From NCBI GenBank assembly GCA_023450615.1, contig JAEXGT010000034.1, positions 18,923 to 82,922 on the forward strand: 64,000 nt of DNA, in the 5' to 3' direction. Both the position numbers and the translations under genes were made by a program. The DNA is from Pseudomonadota bacterium (GTDB lineage Bacteria > Pseudomonadota > Alphaproteobacteria > Rhizobiales > Beijerinckiaceae). The notes beneath the pieces are model-generated. The model saw only the letters and a list, made by a program, of their open reading frames with translations, searched no databases and was not told the DNA's origin. Positions 32,599 through 42,712 of this stretch are shown in pieces; the first letter of the stretch is position 1, and every line of letters begins with the position of its first letter.

Positions 32599-33357
32599 AT
32601 GACGTACAAGGTTGCCGCTCTCTATCAATTCGTGTCGCTGCCCGATTTCCGGGAGATCCGCGATCCGCTTCATGCCCTCTGCTCCGAACTCGGGATCAAG
32701 GGCACGCTTCTGCTCGCCCAGGAAGGCATCAACGGCACCGTGGCCGGAACCGAGGAGGGGATCGACGCCCTGATCGCCGAGCTGCGGCAAGGCGCGCTCT
32801 TCCAGGGGCGGCTCGATAACCTGGAGCTGAAGTTCTCATCCGCTTCCGAGATGCCTTTCGGCAAGATGAAGGTGCGGTTGAAGAAAGAGATCGTCACGCT
32901 CGGCGATCCGCAGACGGACCCGACGAAGAAGGTAGGCACCTATGTGGCGGCTGCCGAATGGAACCGGCTCATCGAGGATCCGGACGTGATCCTGCTGGAT
33001 ACCCGCAATGATTTCGAGGTGGAGATGGGCACCTTCGAGGGTGCCGTCGACCCGCGCATCAAGAAGTTCAGCGAGTTCAAGGAATTCGTGGAGAAGGAGC
33101 TCGATCCCTCCAAGCACAGGAAGGTCGCCATGTTCTGCACCGGCGGCATCCGCTGCGAGAAGGCCAGCTCCTACATGCTGAGCCAGGGCTTCGAGGAGGT
33201 CTACCACCTGAAGGGCGGCATCCTGCAATATCTGGAGGATGTGCCGGAAGCGGAGAGCCGTTGGAACGGCGGCTGCTTCGTGTTCGACGAGCGCGTCTCC
33301 CTCGGGCACGGGCTGGTGGAGCGTCCGGAAGACAGGAGCCTGTTGACCGATGAATGA
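32599..33357 (+). CDS. trhO: tRNA uridine(34) hydroxylase TrhO (rhodanese domain)
   Basis: Adds the oxygen in 5-hydroxyuridine at the wobble position of some tRNAs. The protein of 252 residues has an N-terminal YceA-type domain (about 1-100, with LLAQEGINGTVAGT) and a rhodanese domain (about 120-215). The rhodanese catalytic Cys180 lies in MFCTGGIRCEKAS. The short C-terminal tail lacks the long zinc-like extension of some homologues. It overlaps slyX by eight bases. Formerly annotated as a rhodanese-related sulfurtransferase. Confidence 0.93.
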   Translation: MTYKVAALYQFVSLPDFREIRDPLHALCSELGIKGTLLLAQEGINGTVAGTEEGIDALIAELRQGALFQGRLDNLELKFSSASEMPFGKMKVRLKKEIVTLGDPQTDPTKKVGTYVAAAEWNRLIEDPDVILLDTRNDFEVEMGTFEGAVDPRIKKFSEFKEFVEKELDPSKHRKVAMFCTGGIRCEKASSYMLSQGFEEVYHLKGGILQYLEDVPEAESRWNGGCFVFDERVSLGHGLVERPEDRSLLTDE

Positions 33358-33565
33358 CGCAGACAACGCCCGTCTGGAGGCCCTGGAGGTGCGCGTGGCC
33401 TATCAGGACCAGGTCATCGAGGACCTCAACCAGACCGTCATCGACCAATGGAAGAAGATCGACGCGCTGAGACGCCAGCTCAATGAATTGCTGGACCGGG
33501 TGCAGGAGGTCGAGGACATCTCCGCCGGCCCCCGCACCTCCGAGCCTCCGCCACCGCATTATTGA
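33350..33565 (+). CDS. slyX: SlyX family protein
   Basis: A 71-residue coiled-coil protein. EALEVRVAYQDQVIEDLNQTV is the SlyX core, shown here as its ends EALEVR and DLNQTV, and a proline-rich end PPPPHY closes it, as in other SlyX proteins. Its function is unknown. It starts within the last codons of trhO, so it is translationally coupled. Confidence 0.88.
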   Translation: MNDADNARLEALEVRVAYQDQVIEDLNQTVIDQWKKIDALRRQLNELLDRVQEVEDISAGPRTSEPPPPHY

Positions 33566-33637
33566 GGGGGGCGCGTCTGCTCGGAGAGCGATCCCGGCTT
33601 GGCTCACGCTGTCCGGGATGGCTTTCTCCTGAAGCCG

Positions 33638-33859
33638 TCAGGCCTTCTTCACGAACTCGGTCTTGAGCACCAGCCCCTTGATCTGGGCCGACCGGCACTC
33701 GATCTCGCCGGGATCGTCCGTCAGGTGGATGTTCTTGAACACGGTGCCCCGTTTGAGAGTGGTGGAGGAGCCCTTCACCTTCAGGTCCTTGATGACCTGC
33801 ACGGAATCGCCCTCGTTCAGGACGGCCCCGTTGCTGTCCCTCACAACCAAGTCGCTCAT
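33638..33859 (-). CDS. PhnA-like (YjdM) small protein
   Basis: Protein of about 73 residues that matches the C-terminal PhnA domain: VRDSNGAVLNEGDSVQVIKDLKVKGSS (quoted only by VRDSNG and KVKGSS) and LKRGTVFKNIHLTDDPGEIEC. The zinc-ribbon N-terminus of E. coli YjdM is missing, so this is the short form. The start at 33859 (MSDLVVRD) has AGGAG eight bases upstream; a longer reading to 33889 lacks one. The role in phosphonate use is not established for the family. Confidence 0.85.
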   Translation of the reverse strand: MSDLVVRDSNGAVLNEGDSVQVIKDLKVKGSSTTLKRGTVFKNIHLTDDPGEIECRSAQIKGLVLKTEFVKKA

Positions 33860-34066
33860 TTCTCGATCTCCTGAATATGTCTCTGGCATGCCTTATGCCG
33901 TCCCGGAGGGCATAGACCCTGGGGTGATACCTTGTCCAATCCGGGCTTCTTCAATGGCCTCACAGCAATAGGGCCGCATCGTGCATCAACGGGATGCGGC
34001 ATTTGCGGAAGTCCATGTTGACAGAAAGGGGGCGGGGCGGCTGAGTGGCGGCTGTCGGGGGATATT

Positions 34067-35926
34067 ATGCGCCTTCTTTCCATTGCCGCTGCCATTGCCA
34101 TCTGTGCCGTCACCTCATCGGCTCGGGCCAATTCCTTCACGCTCTCGGGTGATGCTCGTTGGATTGCATTGGCGAGTCGGCAGAGTCTCGATGAAGCCAT
34201 CGGCGTCGCCAATGCCTATCGCTGGCGCTTTCCAACGGTGAGGGTCATGCAGGCCACGAACGGATGGTACGCCATCGTCGCTGGCCCCGAGCGCATCCCG
34301 AATCCGCGGCCTTTCAAGGAAGCCCTGGTCCGCGCCGGCGAAATCCCCAGCGACACGATCATCACCAGAGGACAAGGATACGTTGCCGAGGTCTGGAGGC
34401 CTTCAACCTTCAAGCCTTTGATCCAGGCAAAGTATGATGGGTCGAAACAGCTCAATCTGCGTGCCGGTGAACTGGTGCTCAATGTTTCGAGCCTCTCGAG
34501 CGGCGAGCAGAGCGGGCGGTTTCCGGTTCTCTCCGGCTACGCGAACGGCCGTCTGGCCTTCATGGCGCGCCTTGAGGAAAGCTCGAACGAGGTCCCGAAC
34601 GCCGGGGTCGCCGTCGTCCGCCTCGACCCCACCAGCCCGGAGCCGCAGGTGGTCTTCTCGTCCTTCTGGGGCGGTGCTCATTGCTGCACCGTCACCAAGA
34701 TCGCCACGAAGGTTGGAACAGAATGGCGCATTGTCCAGGGCAAGACCCTCGACGGGGGAAGCGGCTACATGTTCGATGACATCGACGGGGATGGAGCTGC
34801 GGAACTCCTGAGCGTCGACCAGAGCTTCCTCTACACCTTTGCGCCATATGCAGGATCCTGGGCGCCCGAGAGGATTTCGCAGCTCTCCGGCGAGCGTCTT
34901 GTGGATGTGACGACACTCCCGGCCTTCCGGAGATATATGCGCCAGGAACTCTACCGGATGGAATATGTCGCCAGCCGCGAGCCCAGCCTGTGGCGATCCA
35001 ACGGATTTCTGGCCGCCTGGGTGGCGACGAAAGCCGTCGTGGGCGAGTTCGACGATGCCTGGAACCGGATGATTCCCCTGTATGACCGAAGCAACGATTG
35101 GCCCCTGACCGAATGCACGGTGGCGAAGGTTGAAGGGCTCTGTCCGGACGGGAAGGAGCGGACCATCGAGTTCCCGGTGGCTCTGCGCAAACATCTTGAA
35201 GAGCAGGGGTATATCCCGAGGAGTGCGCCGGCCCCTCGGCCGGAAAGCGTCGCGGTCGCGCGGCCCGCTCCTGTCGCGCCGAGCCCGGCTCCCAAGGAGG
35301 ACAAGCGTGCGTCCTCGGGGACAGGTTTCTTCGTCACCCGCGAAGGGCATGTCGTGACGAACAACCACGTGATCGAGGGCTGCTCTTCGATCCAGATCAA
35401 GGCGTCCAACACTTCGCCGGTAGCGGCAAGGCTTCTGGCGCGCGACACGAATAATGATCTGGCGCTGCTGAAAGCTGACATAACGGCGGACAAGTTCGCA
35501 ACAATCCGATCAGGCGTTCGCCTGGGGGAAGCCGTCGCGGCCTTCGGGTTCCCGCTCAACAGCGTCTTGGCGAGCTCGGGCAACTTCACCCTCGGCAACG
35601 TGACCGCGCTGGCGGGCATCGGAGACGATAGCCGCTTTCTCCAGATCTCGACTCCTGTTCAACCAGGGAACAGTGGTGGGCCGCTGCTGGACGAGAGCGG
35701 CAATGTCGTCGGCGTGGTGACCTCCAAGCTCAACGCCCTCAAGACGGTGGTTGCTATTGGAGATGTCCCCCAGAATGTGAACTTCGCTATCAAGGCAGGG
35801 GCCTTAAGCACATTTCTGGAAAGCACCAGGGTCGAGGTTTCGGGGGCCTCTAGCGGCGCACGCCTCTCGCCGCCCGATCTGGCCGATGCCGCCAGCAGCA
35901 TCAGCGTGTTCGTCAAATGTGACTGA
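34067..35926 (+). CDS. Secreted trypsin-like serine protease with novel N-terminal modules
   Basis: Exported protein of 619 residues. Signal peptide MRLLSIAAAIAICAVTSSARA. Residues about 25-115 resemble a SPOR-like fold (WIALASRQSLDEAIGVANAY, NGWYAIVAGP). Residues about 120-290 form a second module with a DIDGDGAAELLSVD calcium-loop-like motif. A Pro/Ala-rich linker (about 385-415) leads to a trypsin-like domain with His434 (NNHVI), Asp464 (TNNDLALL) and Ser536 (PGNSGGPLL). There is no PDZ domain, unlike DegP. It is probably periplasmic or surface-bound and cleaves envelope proteins; target unknown. It lies alone, upstream of groES. Confidence 0.82.
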   Translation: MRLLSIAAAIAICAVTSSARANSFTLSGDARWIALASRQSLDEAIGVANAYRWRFPTVRVMQATNGWYAIVAGPERIPNPRPFKEALVRAGEIPSDTIITRGQGYVAEVWRPSTFKPLIQAKYDGSKQLNLRAGELVLNVSSLSSGEQSGRFPVLSGYANGRLAFMARLEESSNEVPNAGVAVVRLDPTSPEPQVVFSSFWGGAHCCTVTKIATKVGTEWRIVQGKTLDGGSGYMFDDIDGDGAAELLSVDQSFLYTFAPYAGSWAPERISQLSGERLVDVTTLPAFRRYMRQELYRMEYVASREPSLWRSNGFLAAWVATKAVVGEFDDAWNRMIPLYDRSNDWPLTECTVAKVEGLCPDGKERTIEFPVALRKHLEEQGYIPRSAPAPRPESVAVARPAPVAPSPAPKEDKRASSGTGFFVTREGHVVTNNHVIEGCSSIQIKASNTSPVAARLLARDTNNDLALLKADITADKFATIRSGVRLGEAVAAFGFPLNSVLASSGNFTLGNVTALAGIGDDSRFLQISTPVQPGNSGGPLLDESGNVVGVVTSKLNALKTVVAIGDVPQNVNFAIKAGALSTFLESTRVEVSGASSGARLSPPDLADAASSISVFVKCD

Positions 35927-35979
35927 GAGGCTGGTTCATCGAGCGTGGCGGGAGGCGAACTCATTCGGTTTTGCTTAGT

Positions 35980-36005
35980 TCGGCGCTCCCGAAAAAGAGT
36001 GCCAA
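35980..36005. promoter_or_regulatory. Degenerate CIRCE-like element upstream of groESL
   Basis: TCGGCGCTC (35980-35988) and GAGTGCCAA (35997-36005) are near-complementary and match the HrcA-binding CIRCE half-sites (TTAGCACTC/GAGTGCTAA) at six and eight of nine positions. The spacer is 8 rather than 9. HrcA control is plausible but weakly supported. Confidence 0.45.
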
Positions 36006-36124
36006 AAAAATTTTCAGACTCCCTCTTGAACGGTGCAGATTGCCCGCCCAAATTTTCGACCGCGGAGGCCTCGAACGGCTCCGCTTATGGCAGTTAACGC
36101 ACTGAAAACATTGGAGGAAGCTTC

Positions 36125-36439
36125 ATGAAGTTCCGTCCTTTGCATGATCGCATCCTGGTCAAGCGGATCGATGCGGAAGAGAAGACCGCGGGTGGCATCA
36201 TCATCCCCGATACCGCCAAGGAAAAGCCCCAGCAGGGCGAGGTGATCGCCGTCGGGCCGGGCGCCCGCAACGAGGCCGGTCAGCTTGTCGCCCTCGACGT
36301 GAAGGCCGGTGACCGGGTTCTCTTCGGCAAGTGGTCAGGCACGGAAGTGAAGATCGATGGCGAGGATCTCCTCATTATGAAGGAGAGCGACATCATGGGC
36401 GTGCTGGAAGAAAGCGTCGCCCAGAAGAAGGCCGCTTAA
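36125..36439 (+). CDS. groES: Co-chaperonin GroES
   Basis: Ten-kDa lid of the GroEL chamber, 104 residues. It starts MKFRPLHDRILVKRI and contains the mobile-loop region EEKTAGGIIIPDTAKEKPQQG, of which the Gly-Gly-Ile-Ile-Ile core contacts GroEL. The rest matches GroES throughout (VGPGARNE, GDRVLFGKWSGTEVK). GGAGGAAGC precedes the start. It is followed by groEL after 54 bp, the standard operon. Confidence 0.98.
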   Translation: MKFRPLHDRILVKRIDAEEKTAGGIIIPDTAKEKPQQGEVIAVGPGARNEAGQLVALDVKAGDRVLFGKWSGTEVKIDGEDLLIMKESDIMGVLEESVAQKKAA

Positions 36440-36493
36440 GGCAAACCGTCAAATTCAGAGTCACATATCGTTACGTCTAAGGAGTGACGAACA

Positions 36494-38122
<1,629 letters not shown>

Positions 38123-38149
38123 GCACAGGCTGATTCAGCAAAGCACTTG

Positions 38150-38182
38150 GCGGCGCCGTGAGAACGGCGCCGCTTTTATTTC
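38150..38182 (+). terminator. Rho-independent terminator after groEL
   Basis: GCGGCGCCG (38150-38158), a 6-nt loop and CGGCGCCGC (38165-38173) form a 9-bp stem followed by TTTTATTT. Confidence 0.9.
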
Positions 38183-38485
38183 AAACGCCGGATTCCTCAG
38201 GAAACTTTCTTTCTGGCATATATGCAGTATAGGCAGGGGTATCTTGCGTTCACGTCATGCCATTGAATGGGCTTGCTCATCCAGCGAGTGCTTATTGCTC
38301 GATCTTCCGTAGGGTAATTTGAGGGTTCTTAAGGGCTTGTGCTGCATAACTTTCTGCCTGCACTCGCAATTAGGCGATGTGTAGCTGCGGAATGCTCGAC
38401 TTATGTCTAAGTTTTGCTTTTGGCCTCTAGGCTGCTTGGTATCGCGCCATAACAAGCACGATAACCTCTAGAGGAGTAGCCTTCC
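38183..38485. other. Non-coding stretch before the TRAP binding-protein gene
   Basis: 303 bp, A+T-richer than the genes. It should carry the promoter of the TakP-like gene, but I cannot point to a convincing -35/-10 pair. AGAGGAG at about 38470-38476 is the ribosome-binding site for that gene. I see no supported gene here. Confidence 0.4.
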
Positions 38486-39574
38486 ATGAAGCGCCGCAAT
38501 TTTCTCGCGACTGCGGGCGCCGGCATTGCCGCCGGTGCCATTGCCAAGCCCGCTATCGCCCAGTCGAACCCTGAAATCCGCTGGCGTCTGACCTCCGGCT
38601 TCCCGAAGTCCCTCGACACGATCTATGGCGGCGCGGACTTCCTGGCGAAGTTCGTCTCCGAGGCGACCGAGGGCAAGTTCCAGATCCAGCCCTTCTCGGC
38701 CGGTGAGATCGTCGGCACGTTCCAGGCGGCCGATGCGGTGTCGTCCGGCACGGTGGAGATGGCCCATACGGCGGCTTACTACTATGTCGGCAAGGACCCG
38801 ACCTTTGCCGCTGCCGCGGCAGTGCCCTTCACCCTCAATGCCCGCCAGCTCAATGCCTGGCAGTATCATGGCGGCGGCATCGACCTCGTCAACGAGTTCA
38901 TGGCCAAGCACAACCTCTATGCTCTGCCGGGCGGCAACACGGGCACCCAGATGGGCGGCTGGTTCCGCAAGGAGATCAAGACCGTCGAGGATCTGAAGGG
39001 CCTCAAGATGCGCATCGCCGGCATCGCCGGTCAGGTCATGGCGAAGCTCGGCGTCATCCCGCAGCAGGTGGCGGGCGGCGACATCTATCCCTCGCTTGAG
39101 CGTGGCACTATCGACGCCGCCGAGTGGATCGGTCCCTATGACGACGAGAAGCTCGGCTTCCAGAAGGTCGCCCCGTATTACTACTACCCCGGCTTCTGGG
39201 AAGGCGGCCTGACGCTCCACTTCATGTTCAACAAGGCGAAGTGGGAATCCCTGCCGAAGAACTATCAGGCGATCGTGCAGGCAGGCTGCATGGCCGCCAA
39301 CCAGGACATGCTGGCCAAGTACGACGCCAAGAACCCGGCCGCGCTCCGCAGCCTCGTCGGCGCCGGCGCGCAGCTTCGTCCGTTCTCGCAGGAGATCCTG
39401 GACGCCGCCTACAAGGCAACCAACGAGGTCTATGCGGAAATCTCCGCCCAGAACGCGGACTTCAAGAAGATGATCGACTCGCTCCGTGCCTTCCGCAACG
39501 AAGAATACCTCTGGTTCCAAGTGGCCGAGTACTCCTTCGACAGCTACATGATCCGCGCCCGTACCCGCGGCTAA
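38486..39574 (+). CDS. TRAP transporter substrate-binding protein, TakP-like
   Basis: Periplasmic DctP-family binding protein of 362 residues. An N-terminal twin-arginine-like signal (MKRRNFLATAGAGIAAGAIA) ends at PAIAQ. The mature part (PEIRWRLTSGFPKSLDTIYGG, EWIGPYDDEKLGF and VAPYYYYPGFWEGG) closely matches Rhodobacter TakP, which binds alpha-keto acids such as pyruvate with a sodium ion. No DctQ/DctM membrane genes lie next to it, so it is an orphan. A paralogue sits at 58338-59435. The ligand is inferred to be an organic or keto acid. Confidence 0.92.
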   Translation: MKRRNFLATAGAGIAAGAIAKPAIAQSNPEIRWRLTSGFPKSLDTIYGGADFLAKFVSEATEGKFQIQPFSAGEIVGTFQAADAVSSGTVEMAHTAAYYYVGKDPTFAAAAAVPFTLNARQLNAWQYHGGGIDLVNEFMAKHNLYALPGGNTGTQMGGWFRKEIKTVEDLKGLKMRIAGIAGQVMAKLGVIPQQVAGGDIYPSLERGTIDAAEWIGPYDDEKLGFQKVAPYYYYPGFWEGGLTLHFMFNKAKWESLPKNYQAIVQAGCMAANQDMLAKYDAKNPAALRSLVGAGAQLRPFSQEILDAAYKATNEVYAEISAQNADFKKMIDSLRAFRNEEYLWFQVAEYSFDSYMIRARTRG

Positions 39575-39598
39575 GCGCAGGACAAGGCGAAGACGATG

Positions 39599-39627
39599 AA
39601 CCCGGCGTCGTGAGGCGCCGGGTTTTG
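39599..39627 (+). terminator. Rho-independent terminator after the TakP-like gene
   Basis: AACCCGGCG (39599-39607), an 8-nt loop, CGCCGGGTT (39616-39624) and a short T-run. Confidence 0.85.
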
Positions 39628-39735
39628 CTTATGCAATGCTGCTCCGCTTGCGCCGATGGGCTTCAGGCCTTGCATCGCGGGGCTTGAGTGCTGATCTGAG
39701 ACCCATCGTCGCTCCGCACTTCAGAGAGTTTGCCC

Positions 39736-40731
39736 ATGCCCCCGCTTTCCATTCTCGATCTCGCGCATATCAACGAGGGGGCAACGGCATCCGATGCCTT
39801 GCGCAACTCGCTCGAACTGGCGCAGCGGGCGGAGGCCTTGGGCTACAACCGTTTCTGGCTCGCCGAGCACCACAACATGGTGGGGATCGCCAGTGCCGCA
39901 ACGAGCGTTGCCATCGCGCATGTGGCGGGAGGCACCAAGACGATCCGCGTGGGGGCAGGCGGCATCATGCTGCCGAACCATTCGCCGCTCGTCATCGCCG
40001 AGCAGTTCGGCACGCTCGACGCGCTCTTTCCGGGCCGCATCGACCTCGGCGTGGGCCGCGCTCCCGGCACGGACCAGCGCACCATGCTTGCCCTGCGACG
40101 GGACCCCAGCAGCGCCGATACATTCCCTCAGGACGTGCTAGAGCTACAGGCCCTGCTCGGGCCGCTGCAGCCGGGGCAGGCCATCCAGGCGGTGCCGGGA
40201 ACGGACAGCAATGTGCCGATCTGGATTCTGGGATCCAGCCTCTTCGGCGCACAGCTCGCCGCCATGCTCGGCCTGCCTTACGCCTTCGCATCGCATTTCG
40301 CGCCGAATGCATTGTTTCAGGCGTTGCAGGTCTATCGTGAACGCTTCCAGCCCTCCGCCCAGCTCGACAAGCCCTATGCGATGGTCGGCGTGAACGTGAT
40401 CGCCGCCGATACGGACGCGGAGGCGAAGCGTCTCTTCACGTCGGCGCAGCAGGCCTTCACCAACATGTTCCGCGGCACGCGCGGCAAGCTGCAGCCGCCC
40501 ATTGACGATATCGAGACCTATTGGACGCCGTCCGAAAAGGCGCAGGCATCCAGCATGCTTGCCTGCTCGTTCGTCGGTTCGGCGCAGACCGTGCGCGAGG
40601 GGTTGGAGGGTTTCCTCGAACAGACGGGAGCCGATGAGCTGATCGTGGCGTCGGCCATCTACGATCATGCAGCTCGCGTGCGCTCTTATGAGATCCTGGC
40701 GGATGTTCGAGAGGCCATGAAGGCGCTTTAG
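39736..40731 (+). CDS. LLM-class flavin-dependent oxidoreductase
   Basis: Luciferase-like monooxygenase of about 331 residues that probably uses reduced FMN from a separate reductase. The TIM-barrel start PPLSILDLAHINEGATASDAL and the motifs FWLAEHHNMVGIASAATSVAI, GGIMLPNHSPLVIAEQFGTL and GRIDLGVGRAPGTD (pieces) match the family of MsnO8-like/YhbW proteins. The start is ATG 39736 with GAGAG upstream; a TTG two codons earlier is possible. It stands alone after the TakP-like gene. Substrate unknown. Confidence 0.9.
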   Translation: MPPLSILDLAHINEGATASDALRNSLELAQRAEALGYNRFWLAEHHNMVGIASAATSVAIAHVAGGTKTIRVGAGGIMLPNHSPLVIAEQFGTLDALFPGRIDLGVGRAPGTDQRTMLALRRDPSSADTFPQDVLELQALLGPLQPGQAIQAVPGTDSNVPIWILGSSLFGAQLAAMLGLPYAFASHFAPNALFQALQVYRERFQPSAQLDKPYAMVGVNVIAADTDAEAKRLFTSAQQAFTNMFRGTRGKLQPPIDDIETYWTPSEKAQASSMLACSFVGSAQTVREGLEGFLEQTGADELIVASAIYDHAARVRSYEILADVREAMKAL

Positions 40732-40766
40732 AGCGTCTGACTTTTCACCGTCCTCATCTCACTGTC

Positions 40767-40780
40767 CTCATCCTGAGGAG
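40767..40780. repeat. Fragment of the dispersed palindromic element
   Basis: CTCATCCTGAGGAG, identical to the left end of copy B at 25967. The remainder of the element is absent. It lies between the luciferase-like gene and the convergent dipeptide-type ABC operon. Confidence 0.5.
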
Positions 40781-40816
40781 AGAGTGTGATGATCTGCGTA
40801 TAGAAGTGGTGTGCTC

Positions 40817-41659
40817 TTAAGCCGGAACGCCGCGGCTCTTGAGCGTGGGGTCCAGCGCATCGCGCAGGCCGTCGCCCAGGAGGTTCAGCCCCAGCACCGA
40901 CAGCGCAATCGCAATGCCCGGTGCAATGGCAAGATGCGGGGCCTGCGAGAGATAGGTCTGGGCATCGCTGAGCATCCGGCCCCAGCTCGGGTTCGGAGGC
41001 CGTACGCCGAGGCCAAGATAGCTCAGCCCTGCCTCGGTCAGGATCGCGAGCGCGAGCTGGACGGTGACCTGCACGATCAGCGCGCCCGCGATGTTGGGGA
41101 TCACGTCTTCCCAGGTAATCCGCAGCGGATGCTTGCCGATGGCGCGGGCGGCGGCGATGTAATCGAGCGTCCAGACCTGCAGCGCCACGCCGCGTGTGAC
41201 ACGGGCGAAGACCGGCACGTTGAAGACCGCAATGGCGAGAATGGCGGCGAGGGGGCCTGAACCCACGAGCGCGCCGATCATGATGGCGGACAGCACGGCG
41301 GGGAAGGCGAAGACCACGTCGGAGACGCGCATGGCGATCTCGTCCGCGATGCCCTTCCAGGCGGCCGCCGCGCAGCCGATGGCTGTGCCGATGGCTGCGC
41401 CCAGCAGCACCGCAGGCCATGCGATGGCAAGCGAGTTCCAGGCTCCCACCATGAGAAGCGAGAGAACATCCCGCCCGAAATGATCGGTGCCGAGAAGGCC
41501 TGCTTCCAGCGGTCCTTTCAGGCGCATGGCGACCCGCACGCGGGTCGGCACTTCCGGCGTCCAGACAAGGGAGAGCAGCGCAGTGGCGATCAGCAGCGCC
41601 GTGAGGATTCCGCCGATGATGAGTGCCGTGTTCCAGCGGATGGAGGAGCGCTTCGTCAT
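40817..41659 (-). CDS. Dipeptide-type ABC transporter permease, DppC
   Basis: Inner-membrane permease of 280 residues. The DppC-class features are the HFGRDVLSLLMVGAW opening after the first helix, AARAIGKHPLRITWEDVIPN (coupling loop, AARAIG) and the ending GLRDALDPTLKSRG. It is last in the operon and its start overlaps the DppB-type stop (ATGA). It pairs with the next gene upstream to form the channel. Confidence 0.93.
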   Translation of the reverse strand: MTKRSSIRWNTALIIGGILTALLIATALLSLVWTPEVPTRVRVAMRLKGPLEAGLLGTDHFGRDVLSLLMVGAWNSLAIAWPAVLLGAAIGTAIGCAAAAWKGIADEIAMRVSDVVFAFPAVLSAIMIGALVGSGPLAAILAIAVFNVPVFARVTRGVALQVWTLDYIAAARAIGKHPLRITWEDVIPNIAGALIVQVTVQLALAILTEAGLSYLGLGVRPPNPSWGRMLSDAQTYLSQAPHLAIAPGIAIALSVLGLNLLGDGLRDALDPTLKSRGVPA

Positions 41660-42603
41660 GCCCGGCTCCTCAGGCGCGGATCGAGGATCATGTAGCCGAT
41701 ATCGACCAGGAAGTTCACGACGATCACAAGGCCGGAGAAGATCAGCACGATATCCTTGATCACTACGAGGTCGCGCTGGTTGAGCGCTTGGTATGCCAGC
41801 CGCCCGAGACCCGGCAGGTTGAACACGTTCTCGACCAGGATCGCGCCGCCGAAGAAAAACGAGAGCTGGAGGCCGAGGATCGTGGTGACGGGAATGAGCG
41901 CATTCGGCACCACGTGGCGGCGCAGGGTGGCGCGCCGGTCAACGCCTTTCGCGCGCGCGGTGCGCACGAAATCGGCGCCGATCACTTCGAGCGTTGCCGA
42001 GCGTGTGACGCGGGTAAGGACGGCGGCCTGCGGCAGGGCGAGCGCCACGGCGGGCAGCAGCAGCGCCTGTAGGGCAGGGCCGATGCCGTTCCCCCATCCG
42101 GGGAACCCGCCCGCCGGGAACCATCCGAGCCAAGTGGAGAAGATGAGGATGAACAGAAGGCCGATCCAGAAATTCGGCACAGCGACGCCCATCTGGCTGA
42201 ACACCAGCACCGCGCGATCAACCGGCCCGTCACGCCGCGCAGCAGCCGCGACGCCGAGGGGCAGGGCAAGCGCGGTGGAGATCAGAATGGCGAGAACGCT
42301 CAAGGGCAGCGTTACGTTCATGCGCTCGGCGACCAGCGTCGAGACCGGCATCTTGTAGGTGATGGAAGTGCCGAGATCCCCATGGAGAAGCCCGCCGATC
42401 CACTCCAGGTAGCGGACCAGCGCAGGCTGATCGAGCCCCATCTCCTGCCGCAGAGCCGCCAGTGTATCCTCCCGTGCGGCAGTCCCCAGCATGATCGCAG
42501 CCGGATCGCCCGGGAGAACCTCCAGGATCAGGAAGATCGCCAGCGAGACGAAGAGCAGAGTAATGGCAAGCGAAGCCAGCCGGGCGATGATGAGGCGCAA
42601 CAC
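41656..42603 (-). CDS. Dipeptide-type ABC transporter permease, DppB
   Basis: Inner-membrane permease of about 315 residues. After a first helix (IIARLASLAITLLFVSLAIF) comes LPGDPAAIMLG, typical of DppB/OppB, then the VRTARAKGVDRRATLRRHVVPNA coupling loop (ARAKG). No ATG fits; I use GTG at 42603, giving the typical MLRLIIARL-like N-terminus, though TTG at 42633 would add ten residues. The start remains uncertain. It is coupled to DppC by ATGA. Confidence 0.9.
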   Translation of the reverse strand: MLRLIIARLASLAITLLFVSLAIFLILEVLPGDPAAIMLGTAAREDTLAALRQEMGLDQPALVRYLEWIGGLLHGDLGTSITYKMPVSTLVAERMNVTLPLSVLAILISTALALPLGVAAAARRDGPVDRAVLVFSQMGVAVPNFWIGLLFILIFSTWLGWFPAGGFPGWGNGIGPALQALLLPAVALALPQAAVLTRVTRSATLEVIGADFVRTARAKGVDRRATLRRHVVPNALIPVTTILGLQLSFFFGGAILVENVFNLPGLGRLAYQALNQRDLVVIKDIVLIFSGLVIVVNFLVDIGYMILDPRLRSRA

Positions 42604-42712
42604 GGGCGAAAGGTGCCTATTCGTTGGATGCAAACCGAGCCATCAGCAAACAGCATTCTCATGCCCGGCGTAAAGCCGGATGAACCACGAGAATGCCGTT
42701 TTCCAGGCTGGT

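Noticed and set aside
38255..38455. A 66-codon minus-strand frame in the gap before the TakP-like gene
   Set aside because: No ribosome-binding site, no hydrophobic or domain signal; the region is more likely promoter DNA.
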